Source: Pseudideonella sakaiensis (lineage in GTDB: Bacteria > Pseudomonadota > Gammaproteobacteria > Burkholderiales > Burkholderiaceae_C). From it: a stretch of DNA of 64,000 nt. Shown here in pieces: positions 9,330 to 17,999 of this stretch. The notes beneath the pieces were generated by a model. That model was given only the letters and a program-made list of their open reading frames with translations. It had not been told where the DNA came from and made no database searches. Positions within the stretch are counted from its first letter, which is position 1; each line of letters starts with the position of its first letter. Made by a program: the position numbers and the translations under genes. Location of the stretch: the NCBI RefSeq assembly GCF_001293525.1, contig NZ_BBYR01000035.1:1-64000 (forward strand), written 5' to 3'.

Positions 9330-9848
9330 ATGGCAAAGTTTCAACCCCGCGCGCCGCAGGAAGGCAACGACGACGGCCTGCGCGAGAAGATGATCGCGGT
9401 CAACCGCGTCACCAAGGTGGTCAAGGGCGGCCGGATCCTCGGCTTCGCCGCGCTGACCGTCGTCGGTGACGGCGACGGCCGCATCGGCATGGGCAAGGGC
9501 AAGGCGAAGGAAGTGCCGGTCGCCATCCAGAAGGCGATGGAAGCCGCCCGCCGCAACATGCACAAGGTGTCGCTGAAGGACGGGACGATCCACCACAAGG
9601 TGGTCGGCGAGCACGGTGCGTCGCGCGTGCTGATGGCGCCCGCGCCGGCCGGTACCGGCATCATTGCCGGCGGCCCGATGCGCGCCGTCTGCGAGGTGAT
9701 GGGCGTGACGGACATCGTCGCGAAGAGCCTCGGCTCGACCAACCCCTACAACCTCGTGCGCGCCACGCTCGACGCGCTGAAGAGCACCAGCACCCCGGCC
9801 GAGATCGCCGCCAAGCGCGGCCTGACGGTCGAGCAGCTGTTCAACTGA
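9330..9848 (+). CDS. rpsE: 30S ribosomal protein S5
   Basis: The 172-residue protein is S5, with the N-terminal double-stranded RNA-binding domain ([19 protein letters not shown]) and the C-terminal S5 fold ([20 protein letters not shown]). It contributes to decoding fidelity with S4. It is spaced 24 bases after rplR and 18 bases before rpmD. Confidence 0.98.
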   Translation: MAKFQPRAPQEGNDDGLREKMIAVNRVTKVVKGGRILGFAALTVVGDGDGRIGMGKGKAKEVPVAIQKAMEAARRNMHKVSLKDGTIHHKVVGEHGASRVLMAPAPAGTGIIAGGPMRAVCEVMGVTDIVAKSLGSTNPYNLVRATLDALKSTSTPAEIAAKRGLTVEQLFN

Positions 9849-9866
9849 TCCGCCGCGGAGACCACG

Positions 9867-10055
9867 ATGACGGACACCCCGAAGAAGACCGTGACGGTCA
9901 AGCTCGTGCGCAGCATCGCCGGCACGCGCGAGTCGCACCGCGCGACTGTGCGCGGCCTGGGCCTGCGCAAGCTGAACAGCACCAAGACGCTGGAAGACAC
10001 CCCGGCCGTGCGCGGCATGATCACCAAGGTCCAGTACCTGGTGCAGGTGATCTGA
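9867..10055 (+). CDS. rpmD: 50S ribosomal protein L30
   Basis: The 62-residue protein is L30: [19 protein letters not shown], then [19 protein letters not shown]. It binds 23S rRNA domain II in the 50S subunit and is absent from some bacterial lineages but normal here. It is placed between rpsE and rplO, as in the spc operon of proteobacteria. Confidence 0.97.
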   Translation: MTDTPKKTVTVKLVRSIAGTRESHRATVRGLGLRKLNSTKTLEDTPAVRGMITKVQYLVQVI

Positions 10056-10074
10056 GCGCGGCCCGGAGAACGAC

Positions 10075-10509
10075 ATGCAACTGAACACCATCAAGCCGGC
10101 CGCCGGCGCCAAGCACGCCAAGCGGCGTGTCGGCCGCGGCATCGGCTCCGGCCTCGGCAAGACCGCGGGCCGCGGCCACAAGGGCCAGAAGTCGCGTGCG
10201 GGCGGCTACCACAAGGTGGGCTTCGAAGGCGGCCAGATGCCGCTGCAGCGGCGCCTGCCGAAGCGGGGCTTCAAGTCGGCCTCGCTGAAGTTCAATGCCG
10301 AGATCAGCCTGACGGACCTGCAGCGCCTGGAAGCGGCCGAGGTCGACCTGCTGACGCTGAAGCAGGCCGGCCTGGTGCCCGAGCTCGCCAAGGTGGTGAA
10401 GGTCATCAAGTCCGGCGAACTGAGCCGTGCCGTCAGCCTGAAGGGCATCGGCGCGACCGCCGGTGCCAAGGCTGCCATCGAGGCGGCCGGCGGCAGCCTG
10501 GCCGACTGA
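10075..10509 (+). CDS. rplO: 50S ribosomal protein L15
   Basis: The 144-residue protein is L15. The glycine-rich N-terminal extension ([20 protein letters not shown]) that winds through rRNA is clear, as is the [15 protein letters not shown] segment. It lies 19 bases after rpmD and 31 bases before the secY start. Confidence 0.98.
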   Translation: MQLNTIKPAAGAKHAKRRVGRGIGSGLGKTAGRGHKGQKSRAGGYHKVGFEGGQMPLQRRLPKRGFKSASLKFNAEISLTDLQRLEAAEVDLLTLKQAGLVPELAKVVKVIKSGELSRAVSLKGIGATAGAKAAIEAAGGSLAD

Positions 10510-10540
10510 TCGGCGCATCACCCGCAGGAACGACCCCCTC

Positions 10541-11851
10541 GTGGCAACCAACGCAAACCAGCTGGCTCGCAGCGGCAAGTTCGGCGACCTCCGTCGCCGG
10601 CTCGTCTTCCTGCTGCTCGCGCTGGTGGTCTACCGCATCGGCGCCCACATCCCGGTGCCGGGCATCGACCCCAACCAGCTCGCGCAGCTCTTCAAGAGCC
10701 AGTCGGGCGGCATCCTCAGCCTGTTCAACATGTTCTCGGGCGGGGCGCTGTCGCGCTTCACCGTGTTCGCGCTGGGCATCATGCCGTACATCTCTGCATC
10801 GATCATCATGCAGCTGATGACCTACGTCGTGCCGACGCTGGAAGCCATCAAGAAGGAAGGCGAGGCGGGTCGCCGCAAGATCACCCAGTACACGCGCTAC
10901 GGCACGCTGGCGCTGGCCATCTTCCAGTCGCTGGGCATTGCGCTCGCGCTGGAAGGCTCGCCCGGGCTGGTGCTGTCGCCGGGCTTCGGCTTCCGCCTGA
11001 CGGCGGTGGTCAGCCTGGTCGCCGGCACGATGTTCCTGATGTGGCTGGGTGAGCAGATCACCGAGCGGGGCCTGGGCAACGGCATCTCGATCCTGATCTT
11101 CGCCGGCATCGCGGCCGGTCTGCCGAGTGCGCTCGGCGGCCTGTTCGAACTGATCCGCACCGGCGCGATGAGCATCGTGGTGGCGCTGTTCATCCTGGTC
11201 GTCGTCGCGGCGGTGACCTACCTGGTCGTGTTCGTGGAGCGGGGCCAGCGCAAGATCCTGGTCAACTACGCGAAGCGCCAGGTCGGCAACAAGGTCTACG
11301 GCGGCCAGTCTTCGCACCTGCCGCTGAAGCTGAACATGTCGGGCGTGATCCCGCCGATCTTCGCGTCGTCGATCATCCTGTTGCCGGCCACGATCGTCGG
11401 GTGGTTCGCCACCGGCGAGGGCTTCCGGTGGCTGCGCGACCTGGCGGCGCTGCTGTCGCCGGGGCAGCCGATCTACGTGATGCTGTACGCCGCGGCGATC
11501 GTCTTCTTCTGCTTCTTCTACACCGCGCTGGTCTTCAACAGCCGGGAGACGGCGGACAACCTGAAGAAGAGCGGCGCCTTCATCCCGGGCATCCGCCCGG
11601 GGGAGCAGACGGCGCGCTACATCGACAAGATCCTGTCGCGGCTGACGCTGGTGGGTGCCTTCTACATCACCGCGGTCTGCCTGCTGCCCGAGTTCCTGGT
11701 GCTGAAGTACAACGTGCCGTTCTACTTCGGCGGCACCTCGCTGCTGATCATCGTGGTGGTCACGATGGACTTCTGGGCCCAGGTCCAGAGCTACGTGATG
11801 AGCCAGCAGTACGAGTCGCTGCTGAAGAAGGCGAACTTCAAGACCAGCTGA
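10541..11851 (+). CDS. secY: Protein translocase subunit SecY
   Basis: This 436-residue inner-membrane protein forms the channel of the Sec translocon with SecE and SecG. About ten hydrophobic segments are visible, and the family signatures [15 protein letters not shown] (TM2 region) and [20 protein letters not shown] are intact. The start is a GTG ([17 protein letters not shown]); the frame is open upstream through the end of rplO, but this start gives the normal length. infA, which often follows secY in proteobacteria, is not present in the 118-base gap to rpmJ. Confidence 0.97.
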   Translation: MATNANQLARSGKFGDLRRRLVFLLLALVVYRIGAHIPVPGIDPNQLAQLFKSQSGGILSLFNMFSGGALSRFTVFALGIMPYISASIIMQLMTYVVPTLEAIKKEGEAGRRKITQYTRYGTLALAIFQSLGIALALEGSPGLVLSPGFGFRLTAVVSLVAGTMFLMWLGEQITERGLGNGISILIFAGIAAGLPSALGGLFELIRTGAMSIVVALFILVVVAAVTYLVVFVERGQRKILVNYAKRQVGNKVYGGQSSHLPLKLNMSGVIPPIFASSIILLPATIVGWFATGEGFRWLRDLAALLSPGQPIYVMLYAAAIVFFCFFYTALVFNSRETADNLKKSGAFIPGIRPGEQTARYIDKILSRLTLVGAFYITAVCLLPEFLVLKYNVPFYFGGTSLLIIVVVTMDFWAQVQSYVMSQQYESLLKKANFKTS

Positions 11852-11969
11852 GGCTGGGGATCGACGAAGCGGGGCCGTCGTCCCCGTCGTGAGAGATGAA
11901 CGAGGCGTGCCGAGCGCGCCCGGTTCGAGAGAGTGACAACCGGCCCGTCCGCGGGCCTTGGAGAAGAGC

Positions 11970-12083
11970 ATGAAGGTTGCAGCATCGGTCAAGAAGATGT
12001 GCCGGAATTGCAAGATCATCCGCCGCAAGGGCGTCGTCCGCGTGATCTGCACCGACCCGCGCCACAAGCAGCGCCAAGGCTGA
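11970..12083 (+). CDS. rpmJ: 50S ribosomal protein L36 (zinc type)
   Basis: The 37-residue protein reads [20 protein letters not shown] and continues to end RHKQRQG. Cys11, Cys14, Cys27 and His32 form the zinc ribbon of the C+ type of L36. It is the smallest protein of the 50S subunit. A GGAG motif precedes the ATG, and a short GC hairpin (GGCCCG...CGGGCC, about 11942-11958) lies just upstream. rpsM follows after 36 bases. Confidence 0.97.
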   Translation: MKVAASVKKMCRNCKIIRRKGVVRVICTDPRHKQRQG

Positions 12084-12119
12084 CCGGGCGCGTCGACGTA
12101 AGCGAATCAGAGGAAGCAC

Positions 12120-12485
12120 ATGGCACGCATCGCTGGCATCAACATCCCGCCGCACAAGCACACCGAGATCGGCCTGACCGCGATCTACGGCATCGGCCGC
12201 ACGACCGCGCAGCAGATCTGCACGCGCACCGGCGTGCCCTTCGATCGCAAGATCAAGGACCTGACCGACGCCGACCTGGAGAAGATCCGGGAAGAGATCG
12301 GCCGGCTGACGATCGAGGGTGATCTGCGCCGCGAGATGTCCATCAACATCAAGCGCCTGATGGACCTGGGCTGCTACCGTGGCTTCCGTCACCGCCGCGG
12401 CCTGCCGGTCCGCGGTCAGCGGACGAAGACGAATGCGCGCACCCGCAAGGGCCCGCGCAAGTCCGGCGCGCTGGTGAAGAAGTAA
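12120..12485 (+). CDS. rpsM: 30S ribosomal protein S13
   Basis: The 121-residue protein is S13, a head protein contacting tRNAs and the 50S subunit. It starts [19 protein letters not shown] and carries the [17 protein letters not shown] segment followed by the basic tail [20 protein letters not shown] site lies upstream. It begins the alpha-operon part of the cluster (rpsM-rpsK-rpsD-rpoA-rplQ). Confidence 0.98.
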   Translation: MARIAGINIPPHKHTEIGLTAIYGIGRTTAQQICTRTGVPFDRKIKDLTDADLEKIREEIGRLTIEGDLRREMSINIKRLMDLGCYRGFRHRRGLPVRGQRTKTNARTRKGPRKSGALVKK

Positions 12486-12501
12486 AGACTGAGAGAGAGA
12501 T

Positions 12502-12903
12502 ATGGCCAAGGCACCGAACAACGCCGCCCAGCGCGTGCGCAAGAAGGTCCGCAAGAACATTGCGGACGGCATCGCGCACGTTCACGCGTCGTTCAACAAC
12601 ACCATCATCACCATCACCGACCGCCAGGGCGGCGCCCTCGCGTGGGCGTCCAGCGGCGGCCAGGGCTTCAAGGGCTCGCGCAAGAGCACGCCCTTCGCGG
12701 CCCAGGTGGCGGCCGAAGTGGCCGGCCGCGCGGCGCAGGAGCAAGGCATCAAGAACCTGGACGTGCGGATCAAGGGCCCGGGCCCTGGCCGCGAGTCCTC
12801 GGTGCGTGCCCTGGCCTCGCTGGGTATCCGCATCAACTCGATCTCCGACGTGACGCCGGTGCCGCACAACGGCTGCCGGCCGCAGAAGCGCCGCCGCATC
12901 TGA
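12502..12903 (+). CDS. rpsK: 30S ribosomal protein S11
   Basis: This 133-residue protein is S11, located in the platform near the E site. The conserved [18 protein letters not shown] and the C-terminal [17 protein letters not shown] are present. The gene follows rpsM by 16 bases (GAGAGAGAT before the ATG) and is followed by a 194-base gap before rpsD that contains a small TCCGGC/GCCGGA hairpin. Confidence 0.98.
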   Translation: MAKAPNNAAQRVRKKVRKNIADGIAHVHASFNNTIITITDRQGGALAWASSGGQGFKGSRKSTPFAAQVAAEVAGRAAQEQGIKNLDVRIKGPGPGRESSVRALASLGIRINSISDVTPVPHNGCRPQKRRRI

Positions 12904-13097
12904 GCCGGCTGCCTTCCGCCTCGTCTCCACCTCTGTCGGCGGCGCCCCCGTGGCCCCGCCGGCATTGGTTTTGAAGCTGGCCGTCCGGCACCTTGCCGGA
13001 ACCGCGCCGGTCCCCTGAAGCCCACCGTCCGAGCGCCCACAACAACACCCGCCGGACTCGCGCAGGCCGCCCTGCGTCAGATTGACAAGGAATCAAC

Positions 13098-13721
13098 GTG
13101 GCACGTTACCTCGGCCCCAAGGCCAAGCTCTCCCGCCGTGAAGGCACCGACCTCTTCCTGAAGAGCGCCCGCCGCGCGATCGGCGACAAGGCGAAGTTCG
13201 ACGCCAAGCCCGGCCAGCACGGCCGCACCTCCGGCTCGCGCACCTCCGACTTCGGCCTGCAGCTGCGCGAGAAGCAGAAGGTCAAGCGCATGTACGGCGT
13301 GCTGGAGCGCCAGTTCCGGCGCTACTTCGAGGAGGCCGAGCGCCGCCGCGGCAACACCGGTGCGAACCTGCTGACGCTGCTCGAGTGCCGTCTCGACAAC
13401 GTGGTCTACCGCATGGGCTTCGGCTCCACGCGCGCCGAGGCCCGCCAGCTGGTTTCGCACAAGGCGATCGCCGTCAACGGCGAGACCGTCAACATCGCCT
13501 CCTACCTGGTCAAGGCCGGCGACACCGTGTCGGTGCGCGAGAAGGCCAAGAAGCAGCTGCGCATCGCCGACTCGGTCAAGCTGGCCGAATCGATCGGCAT
13601 GCCGGCCTGGGTGCAGGTCGATGCCTCCAAGCTCGAAGGCGTCTTCAAGAAGACCCCCGACCGCGACGAGTTCGGCGCCGACATCAAGGAAGCGCTGATC
13701 GTCGAGCTCTACTCGCGCTGA
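13098..13721 (+). CDS. rpsD: 30S ribosomal protein S4
   Basis: The 207-residue S4 starts at a GTG ([20 protein letters not shown]) with AAGGAA upstream. The C-terminal S4 RNA-binding motif is clear ([20 protein letters not shown]). S4 initiates 30S assembly; in enterics it represses the alpha operon. The N-terminal region lacks the CxxC zinc site of zinc-type S4. It is set apart from rpsK by 194 bases and from rpoA by 133 bases. Confidence 0.98.
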   Translation: MARYLGPKAKLSRREGTDLFLKSARRAIGDKAKFDAKPGQHGRTSGSRTSDFGLQLREKQKVKRMYGVLERQFRRYFEEAERRRGNTGANLLTLLECRLDNVVYRMGFGSTRAEARQLVSHKAIAVNGETVNIASYLVKAGDTVSVREKAKKQLRIADSVKLAESIGMPAWVQVDASKLEGVFKKTPDRDEFGADIKEALIVELYSR

Positions 13722-13730
13722 TCCGCCGCA

Positions 13731-13753
13731 GGCCGCGCGCCGTGCGCGCGGCC
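13731..13753 (+). promoter_or_regulatory. Strong hairpin between rpsD and rpoA
   Basis: GGCCGCGCGC (13731-13740) and GCGCGCGGCC (13744-13753) form a perfect 10-bp stem with a 3-base loop, ten bases after the rpsD stop. No U-tract follows, so it is more likely an RNA-stabilising or attenuating structure than a terminator. It could help set the ratio of rpoA to ribosomal protein expression; this is inferred. Confidence 0.5.
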
Positions 13754-13854
13754 GCCGCCTCGCGCGACGCCGTACTCCGGATGCACCACGCCGCATCCCC
13801 TGGTCCCTCAGCCTTATCGGTGTAACGAACCGAGGGTATTGAAAGAAAGACCTC

Positions 13855-14847
13855 ATGCAAACCAACCTGCTCAAACCCAAAGCGATCAACGTCGAGCCGA
13901 TGGGCCCGAACCGGGCCAAGGTCACGCTCGAGCCCTTCGAGCGCGGCTATGGCCACACCCTGGGCAACGCGCTGCGCCGGGTGCTGCTGTCGTCTATGGT
14001 GGGCTACGCGCCGACCGAGGTCACGATCGCCGGCGTGCTGCACGAGTACTCGACGGTCGACGGGGTGCAGGAAGACGTCGTCCACATCATGCTCAACCTG
14101 AAGGGCGTGGTGTTCCGGCTGCACAACCGCGACGAGGTCACGCTCGTCGTGCGCAAGGAGGGCGAGGGCCCGGTGACGGCCGCCGACATCCAGGTACCGC
14201 ACGACGTCGAGATCATCAACCCCGAGCACGTCATCGCCCACCTGGCGCAGGGCGGCAAGCTCGACATGCAGATCAAGGTCGAGAAGGGCCGCGGCTACGT
14301 GCCGGGCAACCTGCGCCGCTTCGGCGACGAACCGACGAAGTCGATCGGCCGCATCGTGCTGGACGCCTCGTTCTCGCCGGTCTCGCGCGTCAGCTACACG
14401 GTCGAGAGCGCGCGCGTCGAGCAGCGCACCGACCTCGACAAGCTGGTGATGGAGATCGTCACCAACGGTGCGATCTCGCCCGAGGAGGCCATCCGTGCCT
14501 CGGCCAAGATCCTGGTCGAGCAGCTGATGATCTTCGTCGGCCTCGAGCACGAGATCGACCTGAACAACCTGCCCGGCAAGCCGCGCGAGACCGCGTCGAC
14601 CATCGACCCGATCTTGCTGCGCCCGGTCGACGAGCTCGAGCTGACGGTGCGCTCGGCCAACTGCCTGAAGGCCGAGAACATCTACTACATCGGCGATCTG
14701 ATCCAGCGCACCGAGACCGAACTGCTGAAGACGCCGAACCTGGGCCGCAAGTCGCTCAACGAGATCAAGGAAGTGCTCGCCTCGCGCGGCCTGACCCTCG
14801 GCGCGCGGCTCGAGAACTGGCCGCCGCAGGGCCTCGACAAGCGCTGA
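13855..14847 (+). CDS. rpoA: RNA polymerase alpha subunit
   Basis: The 330-residue alpha subunit has the N-terminal dimerisation and assembly domain ([20 protein letters not shown] near residue 30) and, after a linker near residue 240, the C-terminal domain that binds UP elements and activators ([20 protein letters not shown], then [14 protein letters not shown]). It nucleates assembly of core RNA polymerase. Length is normal for betaproteobacteria. It is transcribed with the ribosomal genes ahead of it. Confidence 0.98.
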   Translation: MQTNLLKPKAINVEPMGPNRAKVTLEPFERGYGHTLGNALRRVLLSSMVGYAPTEVTIAGVLHEYSTVDGVQEDVVHIMLNLKGVVFRLHNRDEVTLVVRKEGEGPVTAADIQVPHDVEIINPEHVIAHLAQGGKLDMQIKVEKGRGYVPGNLRRFGDEPTKSIGRIVLDASFSPVSRVSYTVESARVEQRTDLDKLVMEIVTNGAISPEEAIRASAKILVEQLMIFVGLEHEIDLNNLPGKPRETASTIDPILLRPVDELELTVRSANCLKAENIYYIGDLIQRTETELLKTPNLGRKSLNEIKEVLASRGLTLGARLENWPPQGLDKR

Positions 14848-14992
14848 GCGCCGCGCGCCGAAGGCGTGTCTCCCTGCCCGGGAGGCGCGCTCCCGGCAAA
14901 GGCCTCCGCGGCCCCGGCCGCGCCCGATCCCACCCCTGGTGCAACCCGGCAGTACCTGATCCGGCTGCCGGTCGATAACGAAAGGAACCACC

Positions 14993-15385
14993 ATGCGCCA
15001 CCGTCACGGACTTCGCAAGCTCAACCGCACCTCGGAGCACCGCCAGGCGATGCTCCGCAACATGTGCAACTCGCTGCTCACGCACGAGGCCATCAAGACC
15101 ACGCTGCCCAAGGCCAAGGAACTGCGCCGCGCCGTCGAGCCGCTGATCACGCTGGCCAAGGAAGCCACGCTGGCGAACCGCCGCCTGGCCTTCGACCGCA
15201 CGCGTGACCGCGACGTCGTCACCAAGCTCTTCAACGAGCTGGGCCCGCGCTTCAAGGCCCGCCCGGGCGGCTACACCCGCATCCTGAAGATGGGCTTCCG
15301 CGTCGGCGACAACGCGCCGATGGCCTACGTCGAACTGGTCGACCGCCCGGAGGCGCCCGCCGCCGAAGGCGAGCAGGCCGAGTGA
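14993..15385 (+). CDS. rplQ: 50S ribosomal protein L17
   Basis: The 130-residue protein is L17: [20 protein letters not shown] at the start and [22 protein letters not shown] near the end. L17 lies around the tunnel exit. An AAAGGA motif precedes the ATG, and 145 bases separate it from rpoA. It is the last gene of the ribosomal protein cluster; a tRNA gene with its own promoter follows. Confidence 0.98.
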   Translation: MRHRHGLRKLNRTSEHRQAMLRNMCNSLLTHEAIKTTLPKAKELRRAVEPLITLAKEATLANRRLAFDRTRDRDVVTKLFNELGPRFKARPGGYTRILKMGFRVGDNAPMAYVELVDRPEAPAAEGEQAE

Positions 15386-15420
15386 TTTCCGGCTGAGCAC
15401 CGGCGGTTCGCGTGAAAGCC

Positions 15421-15450
15421 TTGCTTGCACGCCCGCCGCTGTGCTATAGT
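15421..15450 (+). promoter_or_regulatory. Promoter of tRNA-fMet
   Basis: TTGCTT (15421-15426) and TATAGT (15445-15450) are 18 bp apart and end 12 bases before the mature tRNA 5' end, the expected placing of a stable-RNA promoter. Confidence 0.7.
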
Positions 15451-15462
15451 CGCAGGCTCTGA

Positions 15463-15539
<77 letters not shown>

Positions 15540-15577
15540 AGAAAACAGCAGCTAGATCAACGAGTTAGCTGCGAAGC

Positions 15578-15622
15578 GGAAGCCACCCAGCCGGGTGGCT
15601 TTTTGCTTTGTGCCCATCCTGT
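15578..15622 (+). repeat. Left island boundary repeat
   Basis: This 45-base stretch (terminator hairpin, T-run, then a segment ending CCCATCCTGT) matches 21561-21606 with one indel and a few mismatches. The similarity reaches about 15 bases further upstream in weaker form (gctg...ggaagcc). Confidence 0.65.
15581..15605 (+). terminator. Terminator of tRNA-fMet
   Basis: AGCCACCC (15581-15588) pairs with GGGTGGCT (15593-15600) around a 4-base loop and is followed by five Ts. Confidence 0.85.
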
Positions 15623-15648
15623 GCCCACTTCGTGCCCGGGCCGTGCCC
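15610..15648 (+). repeat. Four GTGCCC repeats at exact 11-bp spacing
   Basis: GTGCCC starts at 15610, 15621, 15632 and 15643, exactly 11 bp apart, so all face the same side of the helix. Two further copies lie at 15689 and 15746. This resembles arm-type binding sites of a tyrosine recombinase or a cooperative regulator; which one is not known. The rest of 15649-15851 has no other gene that I can support. Confidence 0.6.
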
Positions 15649-15851
15649 AGCGGTTTGCCAACGTGAACCAAAACGACCGTTGGGTGACGTGCCCATCTCC
15701 TACGCCTGAGTAGCGAGTTTTGGCCAGCGTCGAGGCAACGAAGCGGTGCCCGAACGCACCAAACTTTGCTACCGACGCGACGAGACCCGATCGCTACCGT
15801 GTGCTCCTTGCATCGGATGTCCCGGTGCAACAACCGCAAAGGAGTCATCAC

Positions 15852-15965
15852 ATGGCCATCGTCCATCAAGTCCACCTGACCGCCAACAACACGCCGGTCA
15901 ACGGCCCCAGCAAGACGGGCAATCCGTCCGGCGGCGGCCGCGGCAACAACCCGTCCAAGAAGTAG
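15852..15965 (+). CDS. 37-residue peptide, island-encoded, unknown
   Basis: I do not recognise this peptide. It has an excellent AAAGGAG ribosome-binding site seven bases before its ATG, which is the main support. The product starts MAIVHQVHLTANNTPVN and ends in a Gly/Asn/Lys-rich tail (GGGRGNNPSKK); it is polar with no membrane segment or Cys. It is convergent with the six-gene operon and separated from it by a hairpin. It could be a small regulator, an antitoxin-like peptide, or a substrate for the QueC-like enzyme; none of these is shown. Confidence 0.55.
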   Translation: MAIVHQVHLTANNTPVNGPSKTGNPSGGGRGNNPSKK

Positions 15966-15981
15966 GCGCGGAAGACCTGTT

Positions 15982-16010
15982 TGCGCCGGGCCGCCTGTCG
16001 GTCCGGCGCA
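15982..16010. terminator. Bidirectional hairpin between convergent genes
   Basis: TGCGCCGG (15982-15989) and CCGGCGCA (16003-16010) form a perfect 8-bp stem exactly between the stop of the 37-residue peptide gene and the stop of the minus-strand operon. No long T-run follows on either strand. Confidence 0.5.
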
Positions 16011-16012
16011 CT

Positions 16013-17212
16013 TCATGCTGGAACGGCCCGCTCGGTCCAGAAGGCCAACCACCACGCATACCGGCGGCGGCTCCACTCATCGATGCTGTCGGTGTCCATC
16101 AGGTAGAGCATTCGGCGGCTCTCGGGTACTGCCTGGTCCCGGTCGACGATCTGCTCGGCAAGCGTCAGCACCAGGTTAAATCGGCGTGCAGCCCAGAACT
16201 GGTACCAAGCTGCTTCCAACTCATTGGCGTCCGGCTCCTCGCTACTCGGCGTTGTCGCCAGCGCACGGACGAGTGCCTTCAGCTTTTCTTGGGTCGGGAA
16301 GCTGGCGCCGCAGCTCCAACGCTTCAGGGTCGCTTCGTTCACGGGGCCAAAGCCGGCCTTCGATTGAGCAGCGCTCTGGTCCAGCACGCTCTTGATCGTG
16401 GGCAGACCGCGCCGACGCTGCAGCCAGCGCAAGAACTCGCCGCCCGGGCGGCAGCGACCGTTCTTCGCAGGCACCAGGAGTGGAAGAAACCCGCCTACAT
16501 TCAGCGGCGCTCGCTCCGCTCTAAGGCGCACCTCAACCCTGGCCACCTGCGAGACCTGAAACTCGAATAGGGCTGCCGCACGCGAACGCAACGAATCCGC
16601 ATCGCTTCGCGCACCTGCCAAGTCCTCCGCCATCCGCTCGCTCATGTAGGTGGCCAGAGTGTCGCTGCGCCTGATGGACGTGGCAGCGCCGCGGAAGTCT
16701 CCGCGGCCGATCAGCTTTTCGGCTTCGGCCGCCGCGCGCTCGACCTCAACACAGTGCGAGATGGTCCAGTCGAGCAATGTGCCGCTGATGGATCCCATGC
16801 CATGACGCGCTGCCTCCCAGACACCCCATGAGCTCACCTCTTCCCGAGCCACCGGGTCTGCCTCGTAAAGGGCGCGCCGAACCGTCTTCAGTGCATCCGG
16901 CCCGTCGCTTGGCAAGAGAACCTTGGCTGCGCGAAGCACTCTGGGCAAGGACTCTGGTGCGCGTCCGTGCATGAGTGGCTCGATCACTCGGAACTGATGC
17001 TCCATGCCTTCCGCCTTGAACATCTCCCGCATGGTTGGCAGCCCGTCGAGCTGCAGGCCAGCGGAGGGTGCCAGGAGGAAGACACTGCACATGGGCAATG
17101 GCTTGGGTCTGCCGACTGCATGCCGCTTGGGTCGCGCGGAGCTGGCGCCAGTCACTTCGCTGACAGCGTTCGAGCGCGCCTGGGGATTAGTGGGCGATCT
17201 CAGGTCAGCCAT
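16013..17212 (-). CDS. Unknown 399-residue island protein
   Basis: I do not recognise this protein. The start chosen (MADLRSPTNPQARS) overlaps the stop of the preceding 68-residue gene by 13 bases, suggesting coupling; a longer frame runs to 17284. The middle, about residues 130-230, is helix-rich with many Ala, Glu and Arg. A segment near residue 300 (PVNEATLKRWSCGASFPTQE) resembles a helix-turn-helix, and the C-terminus is rich in Trp, Tyr and Arg. No signal peptide or membrane segment is evident. It is the last gene of the six-gene minus-strand operon. Confidence 0.75.
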   Translation of the reverse strand: MADLRSPTNPQARSNAVSEVTGASSARPKRHAVGRPKPLPMCSVFLLAPSAGLQLDGLPTMREMFKAEGMEHQFRVIEPLMHGRAPESLPRVLRAAKVLLPSDGPDALKTVRRALYEADPVAREEVSSWGVWEAARHGMGSISGTLLDWTISHCVEVERAAAEAEKLIGRGDFRGAATSIRRSDTLATYMSERMAEDLAGARSDADSLRSRAAALFEFQVSQVARVEVRLRAERAPLNVGGFLPLLVPAKNGRCRPGGEFLRWLQRRRGLPTIKSVLDQSAAQSKAGFGPVNEATLKRWSCGASFPTQEKLKALVRALATTPSSEEPDANELEAAWYQFWAARRFNLVLTLAEQIVDRDQAVPESRRMLYLMDTDSIDEWSRRRYAWWLAFWTERAVPA

Positions 17213-17406
17213 TTGTTCCTGCGCCGCGACCGCGCCTTGCTCAGCAGGTACTCGAACTCGGCAACACTGCCTGCACCCCGACATCTGATCGTGAGCATCG
17301 CGTCGCGCACCTCTTCAGGCGAATGGTTCTCCAGCCAGTCCGAGGTGCGTTCGGTAAATGGCAGGCTGATGCGGCAGTACGTGGTAGCCATCGGGCACGT
17401 TGTCAC
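17200..17406 (-). CDS. Small unknown protein, 68 residues
   Basis: The GTG start at 17406 overlaps the PIN gene stop in a TAGTG arrangement; an internal ATG at 17391 gives 63 residues. The product is basic at its C-terminus (SKARSRRRNKWLT) and has no recognisable domain. Its tight packing between the PIN gene and the 399-residue gene, with overlaps on both sides, is the main evidence that it is expressed. Confidence 0.5.
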   Translation of the reverse strand: MTTCPMATTYCRISLPFTERTSDWLENHSPEEVRDAMLTIRCRGAGSVAEFEYLLSKARSRRRNKWLT

Positions 17407-17999
17407 TACGAACTCAGGAGTTCATCGAGCAAAGCCGCGTCTTCCTTGGGAACTCCCATCCGTGCGCTCTTGCGGGCTTCAGTGACGAGGTCGCGAACCT
17501 TCTGCGTGGTCCACGCTTGGCGTTGGCCGCTGGTGAGCATAAGTCGCAAGGTACTGGCGACGGTCAGGTTCTTGGAGACCTTCGCATCCTCGGCGGCTCT
17601 GCGGCGAGCCTTGCGTTCGTCCAGGACGATGCTCGATGCTCGACTGGAGATTGCAAGCGCCGCGCTTTCGCCATCGTCCAGCCGAGCTCCGAGCGGTCCC
17701 GACACGAAGGTCAGGTAGGTCTCGTACTCTTCGGCGGTCATGCGAACCTCTTCAAGCGTGCCGGACGAAAGCAGGGCACGAATTGTTTCAGCGTGGTCGC
17801 AGCCGGGGATGGGGTGCTTGCGAACTTCCTTCAGCGTTCGCTCTTCCATCAAGCACTTCGTTCTCAGTCCTTCGAGGACGGCTACGCACTCGCGGCACCC
17901 GAAGAGGTTGATAAGCACGCTGGCATCGAGAACTACGAGGCCACTCGGCAGATAGTCATTCAACAAGGTCAAGCACCACCTCCCCGGCGTGGCCGTCAC
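17406..17999 (-). CDS. PIN-domain nuclease-like protein
   Basis: The 197-residue protein has the acidic pattern of a PIN domain: Asp25 in VVLDASVLINLF, then LDDGESAALAIS (Asp108, Asp109, Glu111) and Asp127 in IVLDERKARR. PIN proteins are metal-dependent RNases, commonly toxins or RNA-processing enzymes. Its ATG lies 44 bases inside the end of the Xre/ImmA gene; TTG codons nearer that stop are possible alternative starts. Pairing of an Xre/ImmA-IrrE protein with a PIN protein resembles toxin-antitoxin modules, with the PIN as the toxin. That role is inferred. Confidence 0.8.
   Translation of the reverse strand: MTATPGRWCLTLLNDYLPSGLVVLDASVLINLFGCRECVAVLEGLRTKCLMEERTLKEVRKHPIPGCDHAETIRALLSSGTLEEVRMTAEEYETYLTFVSGPLGARLDDGESAALAISSRASSIVLDERKARRRAAEDAKVSKNLTVASTLRLMLTSGQRQAWTTQKVRDLVTEARKSARMGVPKEDAALLDELLSS

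Noticed and set aside
15746-16570. A plus-strand 274-codon frame through the end of the island operon
   Set aside because: It runs antisense to the 399-residue gene and out of frame with the well-supported 37-residue gene.
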